Source of the DNA: Stigmatella aurantiaca
GTDB lineage: Bacteria; Myxococcota; Myxococcia; Myxococcales; Myxococcaceae
Assembly: GCF_900109545.1 (NCBI RefSeq)
Contig: NZ_FOAP01000025.1
Location: 1-64,000, forward strand
Direction: 5' to 3'
DNA: 64,000 nt
Numbering within the stretch: the stretch's first letter is position 1; each line of letters starts with the position of its first letter. The notes under the pieces are model-generated. The model searched no databases. It saw nothing but the letters and a program-made list of their open reading frames with translations, and was not told the origin of the DNA. The position numbers were made by a program, and so were the translations under genes. This document shows positions 54,735 to 63,778 of the stretch, piece by piece.

Positions 54735-54884
54735 GGTCAGTTCTCCGGAAGCGTTGGGGTGAGGGGGGCCGGATATCACAGGGCGTGTGGGAGGTGCGCG
54801 CGGCCCGCGTGAGCGATTCTGCGGCACGGCGTGGGAGGGCCCAGTAGAATCCAGCGCACCTGGCGCTTTCTTTGGGGATTCCTC

Positions 54885-56504
54885 ATGCAGAGCCTCCTCG
54901 ACAACCTCTTCTCCTCGGTGGATGCGGTCCCTGCGTCCGCCCGTATTCCGGACTTCACCGAGCAGCGCGAGTACCTCATCGGCGGCAAGCTGCTCACCTG
55001 GCAGGGCGAGCTCAATCCCGTGCGCAGCCCCGTGTGTGTGCAGACGGTGCGGGGGCTCGAGCAGAAGGTCATCGGCAGCACGCCGCTGCTCACCTCGAAG
55101 GAGTCGCTGGCCGCGCTGGATGCGGCGGTGCAGGCGTATGACCTGGGCCGCGGCCTCTGGCCCACCATGCGGCTGGCCGAGCGCATCGAGCACGTGGAGC
55201 GCTTCATCACGCGGATGCAGGAGCAGCGTCAGCCCGTCGTGAACCTGCTCATGTGGGAGATCGGCAAGACGCAGAAGGACGCCGAGAAGGAGTTCGACCG
55301 CACGCGGGACTACCTCGTCGAGACGCTGTCGGCCCTCAAGGAGCTGGACCGCAACTCGGCCCGGTTCGTTCAGGAGCAGGGCATCATGGGGCAGGTGCGC
55401 CGCGTGCCGCTGGGCGTGGCCCTGTGCATGGGGCCCTACAACTACCCGCTCAACGAGACGTTCTCCACGCTGTTCCCCGCGCTGCTCATGGGCAACACCG
55501 TGGTCTTCAAGCCCGCCAAGTTCGGCGTGCTGCTCATCCGCCCGCTGCTGGAGGCGTTCCGGGATAGCTTCCCGCCGGGCGTCATCAACATCATCTACGG
55601 CCGGGGCCGGGAGACGGTGGGCGCGCTCATGGAGAGCGGCAAGGTGGACGTGTTCGCCTTCATCGGCACCAACCAGGGCGCCAGCGAGCTGAAGCGGATG
55701 CACCCCAAGCCGCACCGGCTGAAGGCGGTGCTCGGCCTGGATGCGAAGAATCCGGCCATCATCCTTCCGGACGCGGACCTGGAGAACGCGGTGAACGAGT
55801 GCGTCCTGGGCTCGCTGTCCTTCAATGGCCAGCGGTGCACGGCACTCAAGGTCCTGCTGGTCCACAAGAAGATCCTCGGGCCCTTCCTGGAGAAGTTCAT
55901 CGCCGCGGTGGGCAAGCTCAAGCCGGGCCTGCCCTGGGAGCCCGGCGTGTCGCTCACGCCGCTGCCGGAGCCGGGCAAGCCCGCCTACCTCAAGGGGCTC
56001 GTGGACGATGCGGTCCGGCACGGGGCCCAGGTGCTCAACCCGAACGGCGGGGAGGCCCGCGGCTCCTTCTTCTATCCGGCCATCGTGTCGCCGGTGAACG
56101 AGCAGATGCGGCTGTACTACGAGGAGCAGTTCGGCCCGGTCATCCCCATTGTCCCCTTCGAGGAGGACGCGGAGGCCATCCGCTACGTGGTGAACTCGCC
56201 CTATGGGCAGCAGTTGAGCCTCTTCGGCAAGGACGCCAAGCGCATGGGCGCCCTGATCGATGCCTTCGCCAACCAGGCGGGCCGCATCAACCTCAACACC
56301 CAGTGCCAGCGCGGGCCGGACACCTTCCCCTTCAGTGGCCGCAAGGACTCGGCCGAGGGCACCCTGTCGGTGGCGGACGCGCTGCGCGTGTTCTCCATCC
56401 GCACGCTGGTGGCCACCAAGACGACGGCGGAGAACAAGGCCCTGGTCCAGCACATCCTCACCGAGCGGGACTCGGCCTTCCTCACGACGGACTACATCTT
56501 CTGA
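54885..56504 (+). CDS. Aldehyde dehydrogenase family protein, GapN-like
   Basis: 539 residues from ATG 54885 (GGGGA seven bases upstream; ATG 54831 would add an unconserved leader). Rossmann and catalytic domains include LCMGPYNYPLNETFSTLFPA with the oxyanion Asn. The thiol is Cys318 in NGQRCTALKVLLVH, and RGPDTFPFSGRKDSAEGT is close to non-phosphorylating glyceraldehyde-3-phosphate dehydrogenases. The usual general-base Glu, 34 residues before the Cys in GapN (Glu250/Cys284), is Gly284 here (VLGLDAKNP instead of ELGGKNP). The activity is therefore uncertain. Divergent from the lipoprotein unit. Confidence 0.82.
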   Translation: MQSLLDNLFSSVDAVPASARIPDFTEQREYLIGGKLLTWQGELNPVRSPVCVQTVRGLEQKVIGSTPLLTSKESLAALDAAVQAYDLGRGLWPTMRLAERIEHVERFITRMQEQRQPVVNLLMWEIGKTQKDAEKEFDRTRDYLVETLSALKELDRNSARFVQEQGIMGQVRRVPLGVALCMGPYNYPLNETFSTLFPALLMGNTVVFKPAKFGVLLIRPLLEAFRDSFPPGVINIIYGRGRETVGALMESGKVDVFAFIGTNQGASELKRMHPKPHRLKAVLGLDAKNPAIILPDADLENAVNECVLGSLSFNGQRCTALKVLLVHKKILGPFLEKFIAAVGKLKPGLPWEPGVSLTPLPEPGKPAYLKGLVDDAVRHGAQVLNPNGGEARGSFFYPAIVSPVNEQMRLYYEEQFGPVIPIVPFEEDAEAIRYVVNSPYGQQLSLFGKDAKRMGALIDAFANQAGRINLNTQCQRGPDTFPFSGRKDSAEGTLSVADALRVFSIRTLVATKTTAENKALVQHILTERDSAFLTTDYIF

Positions 56505-56529
56505 GGCGCCCGCGCGGGGGAGGGCGGAC

Positions 56530-57408
56530 TTAAGCCTTCTCCTGCGCGGAGACCTTGGCCGGTGCCGCCCCGGTGCCGCGCACCCCCACCACGGTGCGCC
56601 ACGCGGTGGCCAGCAGGATGATGGAGCCTCCGACGAGGGCCCAGGGGCCGGGCTGTTCGCCGGCGAAGACAAAGGCCCAGACGGGGTTGAGCACGGGCTC
56701 CAGGAGGACCAGCAGCGAGGCCTCCACCGCCGGCACGTCGCGCAGTCCCCGTTGAAAGAAGGCATAGCCCAGGCCGAGCTGGAAGATGCCGAGGAAGGCC
56801 AGCAGCCCGGCGTCCATGAGGGTGGGCGAAGGGCCGGACAGGGCAGGCGTCAGCAGGCCGAAGCCGGCGATCAGGTTGCCCCAGAACAGGATGGCGGAAC
56901 CCTCGGTGCTCGCCGCGCGCATGCCGAGAATCGTGAGCGCGAAGGCCACGCCCGAGCCCAGCGCGACGAGGTTGCCCTGGAACTGGCCCGGGGAGAGCTG
57001 GTCCAGGAAGAACAGGCTCAAGCCGAGCAGGAAGATGGGCACCGCGGCCAGCTCGCCCCGCGAGGGCCGCTCCCGGAGCAGCAGCGGCGAGAGCAGGAGG
57101 ACGTAGAGGGGGGCGGTGTCCTGCAGGAAGATGGCGTTGGCGGAGGTGGTGAGCTTGTTGGCGAAGATGAACAGCACCACCGTGGCCGCGTACGCCGCCG
57201 CCACGGCGAGCATCCGGAGGTTCGGCCGCCGGCGGCTCTCGGGGAAGATGAGGAAGAGCACCCCGGCGGCAATCAAGGATCGCCCGGAGGAGAGCTGAAA
57301 GGCGTCGAGGTGGGACAGCTTGATGGCGGCGCCCGCCGTGGACCAGAGCGCGGCGGCACCTAGCAGGTAGAGTCGGGGACGGAGCATGGGGCGGTGGCGG
57401 CGGGACAT
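56530..57408 (-). CDS. EamA/DMT family membrane transporter
   Basis: 292 residues from ATG 57408 (57387 also possible); a far upstream start at 57540 gives an implausible leader. Ten spans in two EamA repeats: LLGAAALWSTAGAAIKLSHL opens the first, ALGSGVAFALTILGMRAAST the second. LLEPVLNPVWAFVFAGEQPG is the classical late EamA motif. It probably exports small metabolites or amino acids. Convergent with the aldehyde dehydrogenase gene. Confidence 0.9.
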   Translation of the reverse strand: MSRRHRPMLRPRLYLLGAAALWSTAGAAIKLSHLDAFQLSSGRSLIAAGVLFLIFPESRRRPNLRMLAVAAAYAATVVLFIFANKLTTSANAIFLQDTAPLYVLLLSPLLLRERPSRGELAAVPIFLLGLSLFFLDQLSPGQFQGNLVALGSGVAFALTILGMRAASTEGSAILFWGNLIAGFGLLTPALSGPSPTLMDAGLLAFLGIFQLGLGYAFFQRGLRDVPAVEASLLVLLEPVLNPVWAFVFAGEQPGPWALVGGSIILLATAWRTVVGVRGTGAAPAKVSAQEKA

Positions 57409-57548
57409 AGCGGGCCTGCCGCCGCGAGTCCATGCGCAGGACATGCAGGCGCCCCGGGCGGTGCTTGTTAACCCCTTGAGTTTTGGCTGGATGAGGACAT
57501 AGGAACGCGCTCCCCCTCCTTTCTGAGGGCTCCCGGGCAACGCTCAGC

Positions 57549-59402
57549 ATGGAAACCGGTTCACCGCGCGCTTACCTTCTTCCCGCCCTGGGCTGGTGCT
57601 TGCTCCACGGCCTGTGCGCCCTGCCGCTCTTCGGCGCGGAGTTGCTGCGGGCCCTCGAGCGCGCCCCGGCGGACCCGCGCGCCGCGCTGGCGGTGGGGTT
57701 CTTCGTGCAGGCGCTCTTCCTGGGCCTGGTGGCCTTCACCGCGACGCTCCCGTTCCTCGTGCTGCGGCGTGGGTACGTGTGGGCGGCCTCGCTCGTCACG
57801 GCCCTGCTGCTGGCCTTTCTGGTGCTGGATTCCCTGGTCCACGCCTCCATGGGCTTCCACGTGAATGGGCTGGTCATCGCGGTGGCGATGCAGGCCTCCG
57901 CCATTGGGGAGACGGGGCTGCGGCGGGAAGAGGTGATGGAGATCGCCGCCATCGGGGCCGTGGTGATGGCGCTGGATGTGTGGGTGGGCGCGTGGGTGAT
58001 GCGCCGGTTCGCCACGCCGCGCGGCCCGTGGCGCTGGGTGCTGGCACTCGTGCTGCTCTGGGGCGCGGAGCGGGTCACCACCGCCTACCTGCTGTTCTCG
58101 GCCGGGGAGTCCGTCCAGGCCGCGGCCACCATTCTCCCCCTCCAGCCGCCCGTGCGCATGAACCGCATTCTGGCGTCGCTCACCGGCCGCCCGGCCTCGC
58201 AGGGGCTGCGCTTCGGGGCGACGCCGCAGGCGGGCACCTCCGCGGCGAAGGTGGCGCCCTCCGAGGTGCGCTTCACCCGGCGGCCGGACGTGGTGCTGTT
58301 CCTGGCCGAGAGCATGCGCGCGGACTTCTTCACCCCGGAGGTCATGCCGCTCATGAGCCGGCGTGCCGAAGGGGGCACCACCTTCCTGCGCCACTACAGC
58401 GGGGCCAGCTCCACGGACTACTCCCTCTTCAGCCTGTTCTACTCGCTGGATGCCCAGCGGCGCGACGCGGTGATGGGGGCAGGGCAGACGCCGCTGCTCT
58501 TTCCCGTGCTGCGTCAGAATGGCTACCGGGTGGCCCTGCTCGCCGCCTCCTCGGTGGACTGGATGGGGCTGAAGGACACCGTGTTCCGCGATGTCCGGGA
58601 CGGGTTGATCACCAATTACGAGGGGAAGCACCGCATCAAGGATGCCGCGATGGTGGAGGATGCCCGGCGCATTCTCCGGGACACGCCGGTGGATCAGCCG
58701 CTGTTCCTCTTCGTCTTCTTCGTGGGCACGCACTTCAACTACGACTATCCGCCCCGGGCCGCGGTGTTCTCGCCGGCGTGGGATGGGAAGGGCTCCCTGT
58801 CCGCCACGCAGATTCCCGCAGAGCAGCTGCGCGCCCGGGCCCAGAACGCCGCCTACGAGGTGGACCTGAAGATCGACGAGCTGCTCACCGAGATGACGGA
58901 GACCCGGGGGCGTGCGCCGCTCATCGTCTTCAGCTCCGATCATGGGGAGGAGTTCCGGGAGCATGGCCGGGTGGGCCACGGCTCGGACGTGACCAGCTCC
59001 CAGCTTCATGTCCCCATGGTCATCATCGACGAGCGGATGCCTCCGGGCCGGGTGGAGACCCTCACGGGCCACATCGACGTGGTGCCCACGCTCTTCGCGC
59101 TCCTGGGGGACACGCATGACCCGGCGCTGTTCGGGGATGGAGCCTCCATGCTCACCCCGGACCCGACGCGCTATCTGCTGGCCACCGTGGGGTGGGAGCC
59201 CCGCTACGCGCTGATTGGCCAGTCCCTCAAGGTGGTGTTCGGCCCCGCCCAGCCGGGCACGCTCATCACCACCCCGGATGACCGGCCGCTCCTGGATGCG
59301 AGCAGCCGCTTCGCCGCCGAGGTGCCCCGGCTCCTGCGCCGGCTGCGCGACGGGGGAAGCGCGCCTTCCACTCCCGGTTCCACCCAGGTCCCCGGGGGGT
59401 GA
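57549..59402 (+). CDS. Membrane-anchored sulfatase/phosphotransferase-family protein
   Basis: 617 residues. Five N-terminal spans (residues ~8-185), then a periplasmic alkaline-phosphatase-fold domain. It contains DVVLFLAESMRADFFTPEVM, the expected nucleophile region GASSTDYSLFSLFYS, VFFVGTHFNYDYPP and SSDHGEEFREHGRVGHGS with metal-binding D-H and H. The plan resembles YejM/PbgA and LtaS-type enzymes, which act on lipid or glycan headgroups. Metal residues appear intact, so it may be an active phosphoglycerol or phosphoethanolamine transferase. Substrate unknown. Confidence 0.82.
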   Translation: METGSPRAYLLPALGWCLLHGLCALPLFGAELLRALERAPADPRAALAVGFFVQALFLGLVAFTATLPFLVLRRGYVWAASLVTALLLAFLVLDSLVHASMGFHVNGLVIAVAMQASAIGETGLRREEVMEIAAIGAVVMALDVWVGAWVMRRFATPRGPWRWVLALVLLWGAERVTTAYLLFSAGESVQAAATILPLQPPVRMNRILASLTGRPASQGLRFGATPQAGTSAAKVAPSEVRFTRRPDVVLFLAESMRADFFTPEVMPLMSRRAEGGTTFLRHYSGASSTDYSLFSLFYSLDAQRRDAVMGAGQTPLLFPVLRQNGYRVALLAASSVDWMGLKDTVFRDVRDGLITNYEGKHRIKDAAMVEDARRILRDTPVDQPLFLFVFFVGTHFNYDYPPRAAVFSPAWDGKGSLSATQIPAEQLRARAQNAAYEVDLKIDELLTEMTETRGRAPLIVFSSDHGEEFREHGRVGHGSDVTSSQLHVPMVIIDERMPPGRVETLTGHIDVVPTLFALLGDTHDPALFGDGASMLTPDPTRYLLATVGWEPRYALIGQSLKVVFGPAQPGTLITTPDDRPLLDASSRFAAEVPRLLRRLRDGGSAPSTPGSTQVPGG

Positions 59403-59441
59403 CGTTTCCAGCCCGGCAACGGAGCGGGTTAAGAAGGCGCG

Positions 59442-60533
59442 ATGAAAAAGGTCAGGTGCCGGAGCGGGTGGGGACTGTGGCTGGTCCTGTGGCTGTCGGG
59501 CTGCGCCACGAGTGCTGCCCACCGCCGCGTGGCCGGGGAGGTGGACGCGCTGACGGCGAGACCGGACTTCCACGGCGTCGTGCTGGTGGCCGCCGGGCGG
59601 GGGCAAGCGCCGTATCTTCGTGCCCACGGCATGGCCAACGCCGAGGCCGGTGTGGCCGCCACGGCGGCGACGCGCTACCAGATCGGTTCCGTATCCAAGT
59701 GGCTGACGTCGATCGTGGTCTTGCGCCTCGTGGAGAGGGGAACGCTTGGCCTCGACACGCCCATCGGGCAGTGGCTGCCCTTCCTGCCGGAGCAGACGCG
59801 TGAGCGGGTGCTGCTTCGCCACCTGCTGTCGAACACGAGCGGCATCCCCAACGGCGTCATGGAGGCCTACAAGAAGGACCGGAGCATGGCGCTCCGGCAG
59901 ATGTCCGCCGCGGAGGCCGCGCTCACCTACGGCTCCGGGGCGCTGCAATCCGTGCCCGGCACCACCTGGGAGTACTCCCTGACCAACTGGGTGCTGGTGA
60001 GGGCTCTCATCGAGCAGGCCAACGGCAAGTCCTTCGAGCAGACCGTGGACGAGGAGCTGCTCCGTCCGCTGAACCTGAGGGACACGGGCCTGCCTGCCGG
60101 GAGCTTCGCGGACGTGCCGGGGGCCGCCATGGGCTACACCGCCTTGCAGCCGGTTCCTCAGCGCAAGCTGGAGCCGGTGCCCGCCTATGCGGCGGCCTCG
60201 GGCACGTTCTACAGCACCGCGGAGGACCTGCGCCGTGTCGCCGAGGCCATCGATGGGGGCGGGTTCCTGTCGGCGGACTCCGTGCGGGAGCTGTCGACGG
60301 TCACCGTGCCCGAGGCCCGCTATGCGCTCGGCGGCCGCGTCGAGACGGTGCTGCTGGGTGGCCGGAACCGGGAGGTGGCGTGGGAGACCGGCCAGTTGGG
60401 GGCCTTCAAGTCTGTTGTGGCCCACGTGCCGGGTGGGGGCGCCACCGTCGTGATTCTCAACAACACGGACCTCCCGCAGTCCGAGCTGGGAGCGGCCGCT
60501 CAGCGCCTCTTGCAGGCGATCGAACCGCGTTAA
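59442..60533 (+). CDS. Beta-lactamase class C-like serine hydrolase lipoprotein
   Basis: 363 residues. Lipobox LSGC at ~21. S-x-x-K motif in YQIGSVSKWLTSIVVLRL (~82), Tyr motif in WEYSLTNWVLV, and the third motif region as ETGQLGAFKSVVAHVPG. Penicillin-binding-protein-like hydrolase of esterase, DD-peptidase or similar type. It lies 40 bases after the sulfatase-like gene and could share its transcript. It is a second member of the family in this window, only distantly similar to the one at 16800-18950. Confidence 0.85.
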   Translation: MKKVRCRSGWGLWLVLWLSGCATSAAHRRVAGEVDALTARPDFHGVVLVAAGRGQAPYLRAHGMANAEAGVAATAATRYQIGSVSKWLTSIVVLRLVERGTLGLDTPIGQWLPFLPEQTRERVLLRHLLSNTSGIPNGVMEAYKKDRSMALRQMSAAEAALTYGSGALQSVPGTTWEYSLTNWVLVRALIEQANGKSFEQTVDEELLRPLNLRDTGLPAGSFADVPGAAMGYTALQPVPQRKLEPVPAYAAASGTFYSTAEDLRRVAEAIDGGGFLSADSVRELSTVTVPEARYALGGRVETVLLGGRNREVAWETGQLGAFKSVVAHVPGGGATVVILNNTDLPQSELGAAAQRLLQAIEPR

Positions 60534-60578
60534 CGCGTCCTCCGCTACCAGTCTTGGGGAGATTCACGGAGAGTAATT

Positions 60579-60612
60579 ATCTCAAGATTGAATTTTTCTT
60601 GTTAATTGAGAT
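60579..60612. promoter_or_regulatory. AT-rich inverted repeat upstream of the subtilase gene
   Basis: ATCTCAA (60579-60585) and TTGAGAT (60606-60612) flank a 20-base AT-rich stretch, strikingly AT-rich for this genome. It probably marks the promoter/operator region of the protease gene. Confidence 0.4.
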
Positions 60613-60656
60613 CCAACGCGCCGCGCTCCACGCAATCTCCAGATGTAGTGCCCACA

Positions 60657-60680
60657 ACGGACGCTTTTCGGAGCGTCCGT
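60657..60680 (+). promoter_or_regulatory. Leader hairpin of the subtilase gene
   Basis: ACGGACGCT and AGCGTCCGT form a nine-pair stem with a six-base loop, ending 19 bases before the ATG and just before the TGGAG ribosome site. It could stabilise the mRNA, tune translation, or end transcripts from the upstream hydrolase gene. Confidence 0.45.
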
Positions 60681-60699
60681 ATCCCCCTGGAGTTGCCGC

Positions 60700-62289
60700 A
60701 TGAAGAAGTCCTCCGTGTTTGCCGCGCTGATGCTGCTGTCCGCCTGCGGGACGGGTCCCCTGGATGAGGGAGCCCCCCAGGCCGAGCCCGGCGTGGATAC
60801 CGCCTCGTTGGAGTCCTCGGGCCGCTACCTGGTGGCCTTCAAGAACCGGCCGGGGGCCGCCGAGCACGCGCTGCTCAAGCAGATGGGCGCCCACATCCGC
60901 AAGGACTTCTCCGAGCTGAACGTGGCTGCCGTGGAGATGAAGCCGTCGAAGATGGCCGCGCTGATGCGCTCCAACCTCATCGACGCCATCGAAGAGGACG
61001 CCATCCGCATGCCGCTGGGGCTCGCCACCAGCCAGCTCACCCCGTCCACGGGCAATGGCCTCTACGGCCTCATCACCACCCAGTCCACCGCGGTTCACGC
61101 CCGGGGCATCACCGGCGCCGGCATCAAGATTGGCGTGGCGGATACGGGCCTGGACTACACCCACCCGGACATCGCCCCCATCTACAAGGGCGGCATCGAC
61201 ACGGTCAGCAATGACTCGGACCCGTGGTGGAACAACGACGTGAACGAGACGCATGGCACCCACGTGGCGGGCACCATCGTGGCGGCCAACAACAGCGCGG
61301 GCGTCTACGGCGTGGCCTACGGCGCCCAGCTGTACCACGCGCGCGTGCTCGGCCCCAACGGCGGGACGACCTCGGACATCATGGACGGCGTGCGCTGGCT
61401 GGTGGAGACGGCGGGCTGCAAGATCGTCAACCTGAGCCTGGGTGGCGGCATGAAGTCGCGCATCGAGGAGAACTTCTACAATGAGATGCGCTCCAAGGGC
61501 GCCCTCATCGTCGCGGCCACGGGCAATGATGGGGCCACGAAGCTCTCCTATCCGGCCGCTTACGCGACCAACATCGCCGTGGGCGCGGTGGATGTGAACA
61601 ACGCCCTGGCCACCTTCTCCAACCGGGGCACCAACATCGACGTGGTGGCGCCGGGCGTGATGGTGCTTTCGTCGGTGCCCGGCGGGACGGGCAGCGAGGC
61701 GTCGGTGTCCACCTCCGCCACCTTCATGGGCCTGGGCTTCGAGTTCGCGGGCCGCACGGCGGGCGTCACCAAGACGATCGTCCACTGTGGCCTCGGCCAG
61801 GTTGGGGAGTGCCCGGCCTCGGTGAGCGGCAACATCGCCCTCATCCAGCGCGGGACGATCAACTTCTCGGACAAGGTGCTGAACGCGATGAACCAGGGGG
61901 CCGTGGCGGCCATCCTCTATAACAACATCGCGGGGGAGTTCAGTGGCACGCTGGGCACGGCCACCACCGCCGACGGCCGCGCGTGGATCCCCACCATCGG
62001 CGTGTCCGACACCACCGGTGCCAGCCTCAAGGCCCAGGCGGGCGCCAGCGGCACCGTGGTGAACCAGGCCTCGGCGTGGGACCTCTATGACGGCACCTCG
62101 ATGGCCACCCCGCACGTGGCCGGCGTCCTGGGCCTCATCTGGTCCTCGAAGCCCGCGCTCACCAACACCCAGGTGGAGACCCACCTCTTCAACACGGCGA
62201 CGAACCTGGGCGCCGCGGGCTACGACACCACCTACGGCTACGGGCTCGTGAACGCGAGCGCCGCGGTCAAGGCGGCCTCCGGCCTGTAG
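60700..62289 (+). CDS. Subtilisin-family (S8) lipoprotein protease with inserted PA domain
   Basis: 529 residues. Lipobox SAC at ~16. An I9 propeptide-like domain (~40-105, YLVAFKNRPGAAEHALLKQM) precedes the S8 catalytic domain: Asp in IGVADTGLDYTHPD, His in NETHGTHVAGTIVA, oxyanion Asn in VAATGNDGATK and Ser in DGTSMATPHVAGVLG. A protease-associated (PA) domain is inserted between Asn and Ser (~340-445, SGNIALIQRGTINFSDK). The protease is complete and should mature on the cell surface. It fits a role in prey protein digestion. Confidence 0.93.
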   Translation: MKKSSVFAALMLLSACGTGPLDEGAPQAEPGVDTASLESSGRYLVAFKNRPGAAEHALLKQMGAHIRKDFSELNVAAVEMKPSKMAALMRSNLIDAIEEDAIRMPLGLATSQLTPSTGNGLYGLITTQSTAVHARGITGAGIKIGVADTGLDYTHPDIAPIYKGGIDTVSNDSDPWWNNDVNETHGTHVAGTIVAANNSAGVYGVAYGAQLYHARVLGPNGGTTSDIMDGVRWLVETAGCKIVNLSLGGGMKSRIEENFYNEMRSKGALIVAATGNDGATKLSYPAAYATNIAVGAVDVNNALATFSNRGTNIDVVAPGVMVLSSVPGGTGSEASVSTSATFMGLGFEFAGRTAGVTKTIVHCGLGQVGECPASVSGNIALIQRGTINFSDKVLNAMNQGAVAAILYNNIAGEFSGTLGTATTADGRAWIPTIGVSDTTGASLKAQAGASGTVVNQASAWDLYDGTSMATPHVAGVLGLIWSSKPALTNTQVETHLFNTATNLGAAGYDTTYGYGLVNASAAVKAASGL

Positions 62290-62297
62290 TCCTCTCG

Positions 62298-62327
62298 GGA
62301 CGCCTGCTCCACCCGGGGCAGGCGTCC
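62298..62327. terminator. Hairpin between convergent subtilase and histidine kinase genes
   Basis: GGACGCCTGC (62298-62307) pairs perfectly with GCAGGCGTCC (62318-62327) around a ten-base loop, nine bases after the protease stop. Confidence 0.6.
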
Positions 62328-62378
62328 GGGGAGTCCATCTGGCACCGGGCGCGACCGCGCCTGCGCGGCCTTTCCTTT

Positions 62379-63488
62379 CTAGGTTGATGCGGCAGAAGCC
62401 CCCGGAAGCGTGAACGCGAAAGTGCTGCCCTTGCCAGGCTGACTCTCGGCCCAAATCCGCCCACCGTGCGCTTCAACAATGCCCCTGGCGATGTAGAGCC
62501 CGAGCCCCAGCCCTCTCCGGTCTTCGCGGCGGGCTTGCCAGAAACGCTCGAACACAGCCTCCAACTGATTGCCCGGAACTCCGGGGCCCGTGTCCGTCAC
62601 CGAGAAGCGAACGTCCTGGCCCACCGGCTCTACCAGAAGCGAGATCCTGCCTCCTGCGGGGGTGAACTTGATGGCATTGCTCAGCAGGTTGGCGAGCACC
62701 TGGAGGATGCGCTCATGGTCAAACCTCGCCATCAGCGTGTTCCCGCGTATCTCCACCTCAAGCGAGAGGCCCTGGGCGGAGGCCTGAGGCTGGAACGCCT
62801 CGACGGACTCCTGCACGAGCGCGGTCGCATCCTGCAACTCGGGGGCGACACGGATCTGGCCCCGCTCAATGCTGGCCACATCCACCAGATCTCCGATCAG
62901 CCGGTTCATCCGTGCGGTGAATCGCTGGATCTTCTCAGCGGCTTGGACGCTCCTCCTGCCCTCCTCGTGTCCGGCAGCGCCCCGCTTGAGCAAGGCCGCT
63001 TGCATCGCGATGCCCCCGAGGAGCGTGCGCAAGTCGTGGCTGACCATGCCCAAGAATTCATCCCGCGTCGCAAGCCCCTCGTCGGCGCGCGTCCGCTCCG
63101 TCAGCAACCGCAGATCGGTTTCCGCTCGTTCCAGGTGGAGCAGGGTCGCCAAGACACGCTTGTGCTCGGCGCGTTCGTCTCGCAGTTCAGTGTCAGCGGC
63201 CGCACGTTCTTTATGCAAGGCGGCGTCCTCGAGTGCCCGCTCCCGCGAGACGCTCACCCGCGCAGTTACGGGCGCCTCACCCTGTTCCAAGTTCGTATCG
63301 GCGTGTTCGCGGGCCACGCGTAAGGTTTCATCCGCCCTTCCCCGGGCTTTGTGGATGGCGGCATCTGCCCCCTCTTCAATCTCGGTGGAGCTGGTGGCGT
63401 ACTCATGGTCAGACTTCTCGCGCTCCAGGCGCAGGCTTTCATCCGTGTGGGTACGCTCAGGTGGCGGCTTTTTGTCCTTGGAGGACAT
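62379..63488 (-). CDS. Histidine kinase with long N-terminal charged coiled coil
   Basis: 369 residues from ATG 63488, with GGAGGG eight bases upstream. The first ~145 residues are Arg/Glu/Ala-rich helices with repeated A-x-x-x-L-R phrases and no recognisable PAS, GAF or membrane segment. HisKA has the phosphorylated His in LGMVSHDLRTLLGG (~151). The HATPase domain has LLSNAIKFTPAGG (N box), VTDTGPGVPG (G1), RRGLGLGLYIARGIVEAHGG (G2) and GSTFAFTLPG. It is soluble, and the signal must enter through the coiled coil or a partner. No response regulator is adjacent. Confidence 0.9.
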   Translation of the reverse strand: MSSKDKKPPPERTHTDESLRLEREKSDHEYATSSTEIEEGADAAIHKARGRADETLRVAREHADTNLEQGEAPVTARVSVSRERALEDAALHKERAAADTELRDERAEHKRVLATLLHLERAETDLRLLTERTRADEGLATRDEFLGMVSHDLRTLLGGIAMQAALLKRGAAGHEEGRRSVQAAEKIQRFTARMNRLIGDLVDVASIERGQIRVAPELQDATALVQESVEAFQPQASAQGLSLEVEIRGNTLMARFDHERILQVLANLLSNAIKFTPAGGRISLLVEPVGQDVRFSVTDTGPGVPGNQLEAVFERFWQARREDRRGLGLGLYIARGIVEAHGGRIWAESQPGKGSTFAFTLPGASAAST

Positions 63489-63544
63489 GGAGAGGGCCCT
63501 CCTTCGCAGCCCCAGCAGCGGGAAAGGTAACACACAAGGGCTCC

Positions 63545-63676
63545 ATGCCGGCCGCCGTCAGCTCACCCCGCACCGCGCATGGTCCTGAAATGACTGGGGT
63601 TCGAGGCCGGCAGCTGTTCAAGACGGACAAGCCCAGCAAGCTCAAACAGGACAAGCGCCGCACCGGGCGTCCGTGA
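63545..63676 (+). CDS. Possible 43-residue Lys/Arg-rich small protein
   Basis: ATG 63545 with AAGGG four bases upstream, TGA at 63674. Third positions are strongly G/C in the last 25 codons, which encode GRQLFKTDKPSKLKQDKRR and then TGRP. A shorter start at 63590 exists. It lies in the 290-base spacer between the two sensor-kinase genes. No family recognised; it may be spurious. Confidence 0.3.
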   Translation: MPAAVSSPRTAHGPEMTGVRGRQLFKTDKPSKLKQDKRRTGRP

Positions 63677-63778
63677 TCCTGTGGCGCCACGCCCATGCAA
63701 CCTCCCGGCCGGGCGGGCGCTCCCTCCATGGCCTTTGGCTGCCAGGAGGAAGGCGTTCTTTTAGATTTACCGGACGCC

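Noticed and set aside
57561-60425. Minus-strand open frame of 954 codons
   Set aside because: Runs antisense across the sulfatase-like and serine hydrolase genes, both with intact motifs on the plus strand.
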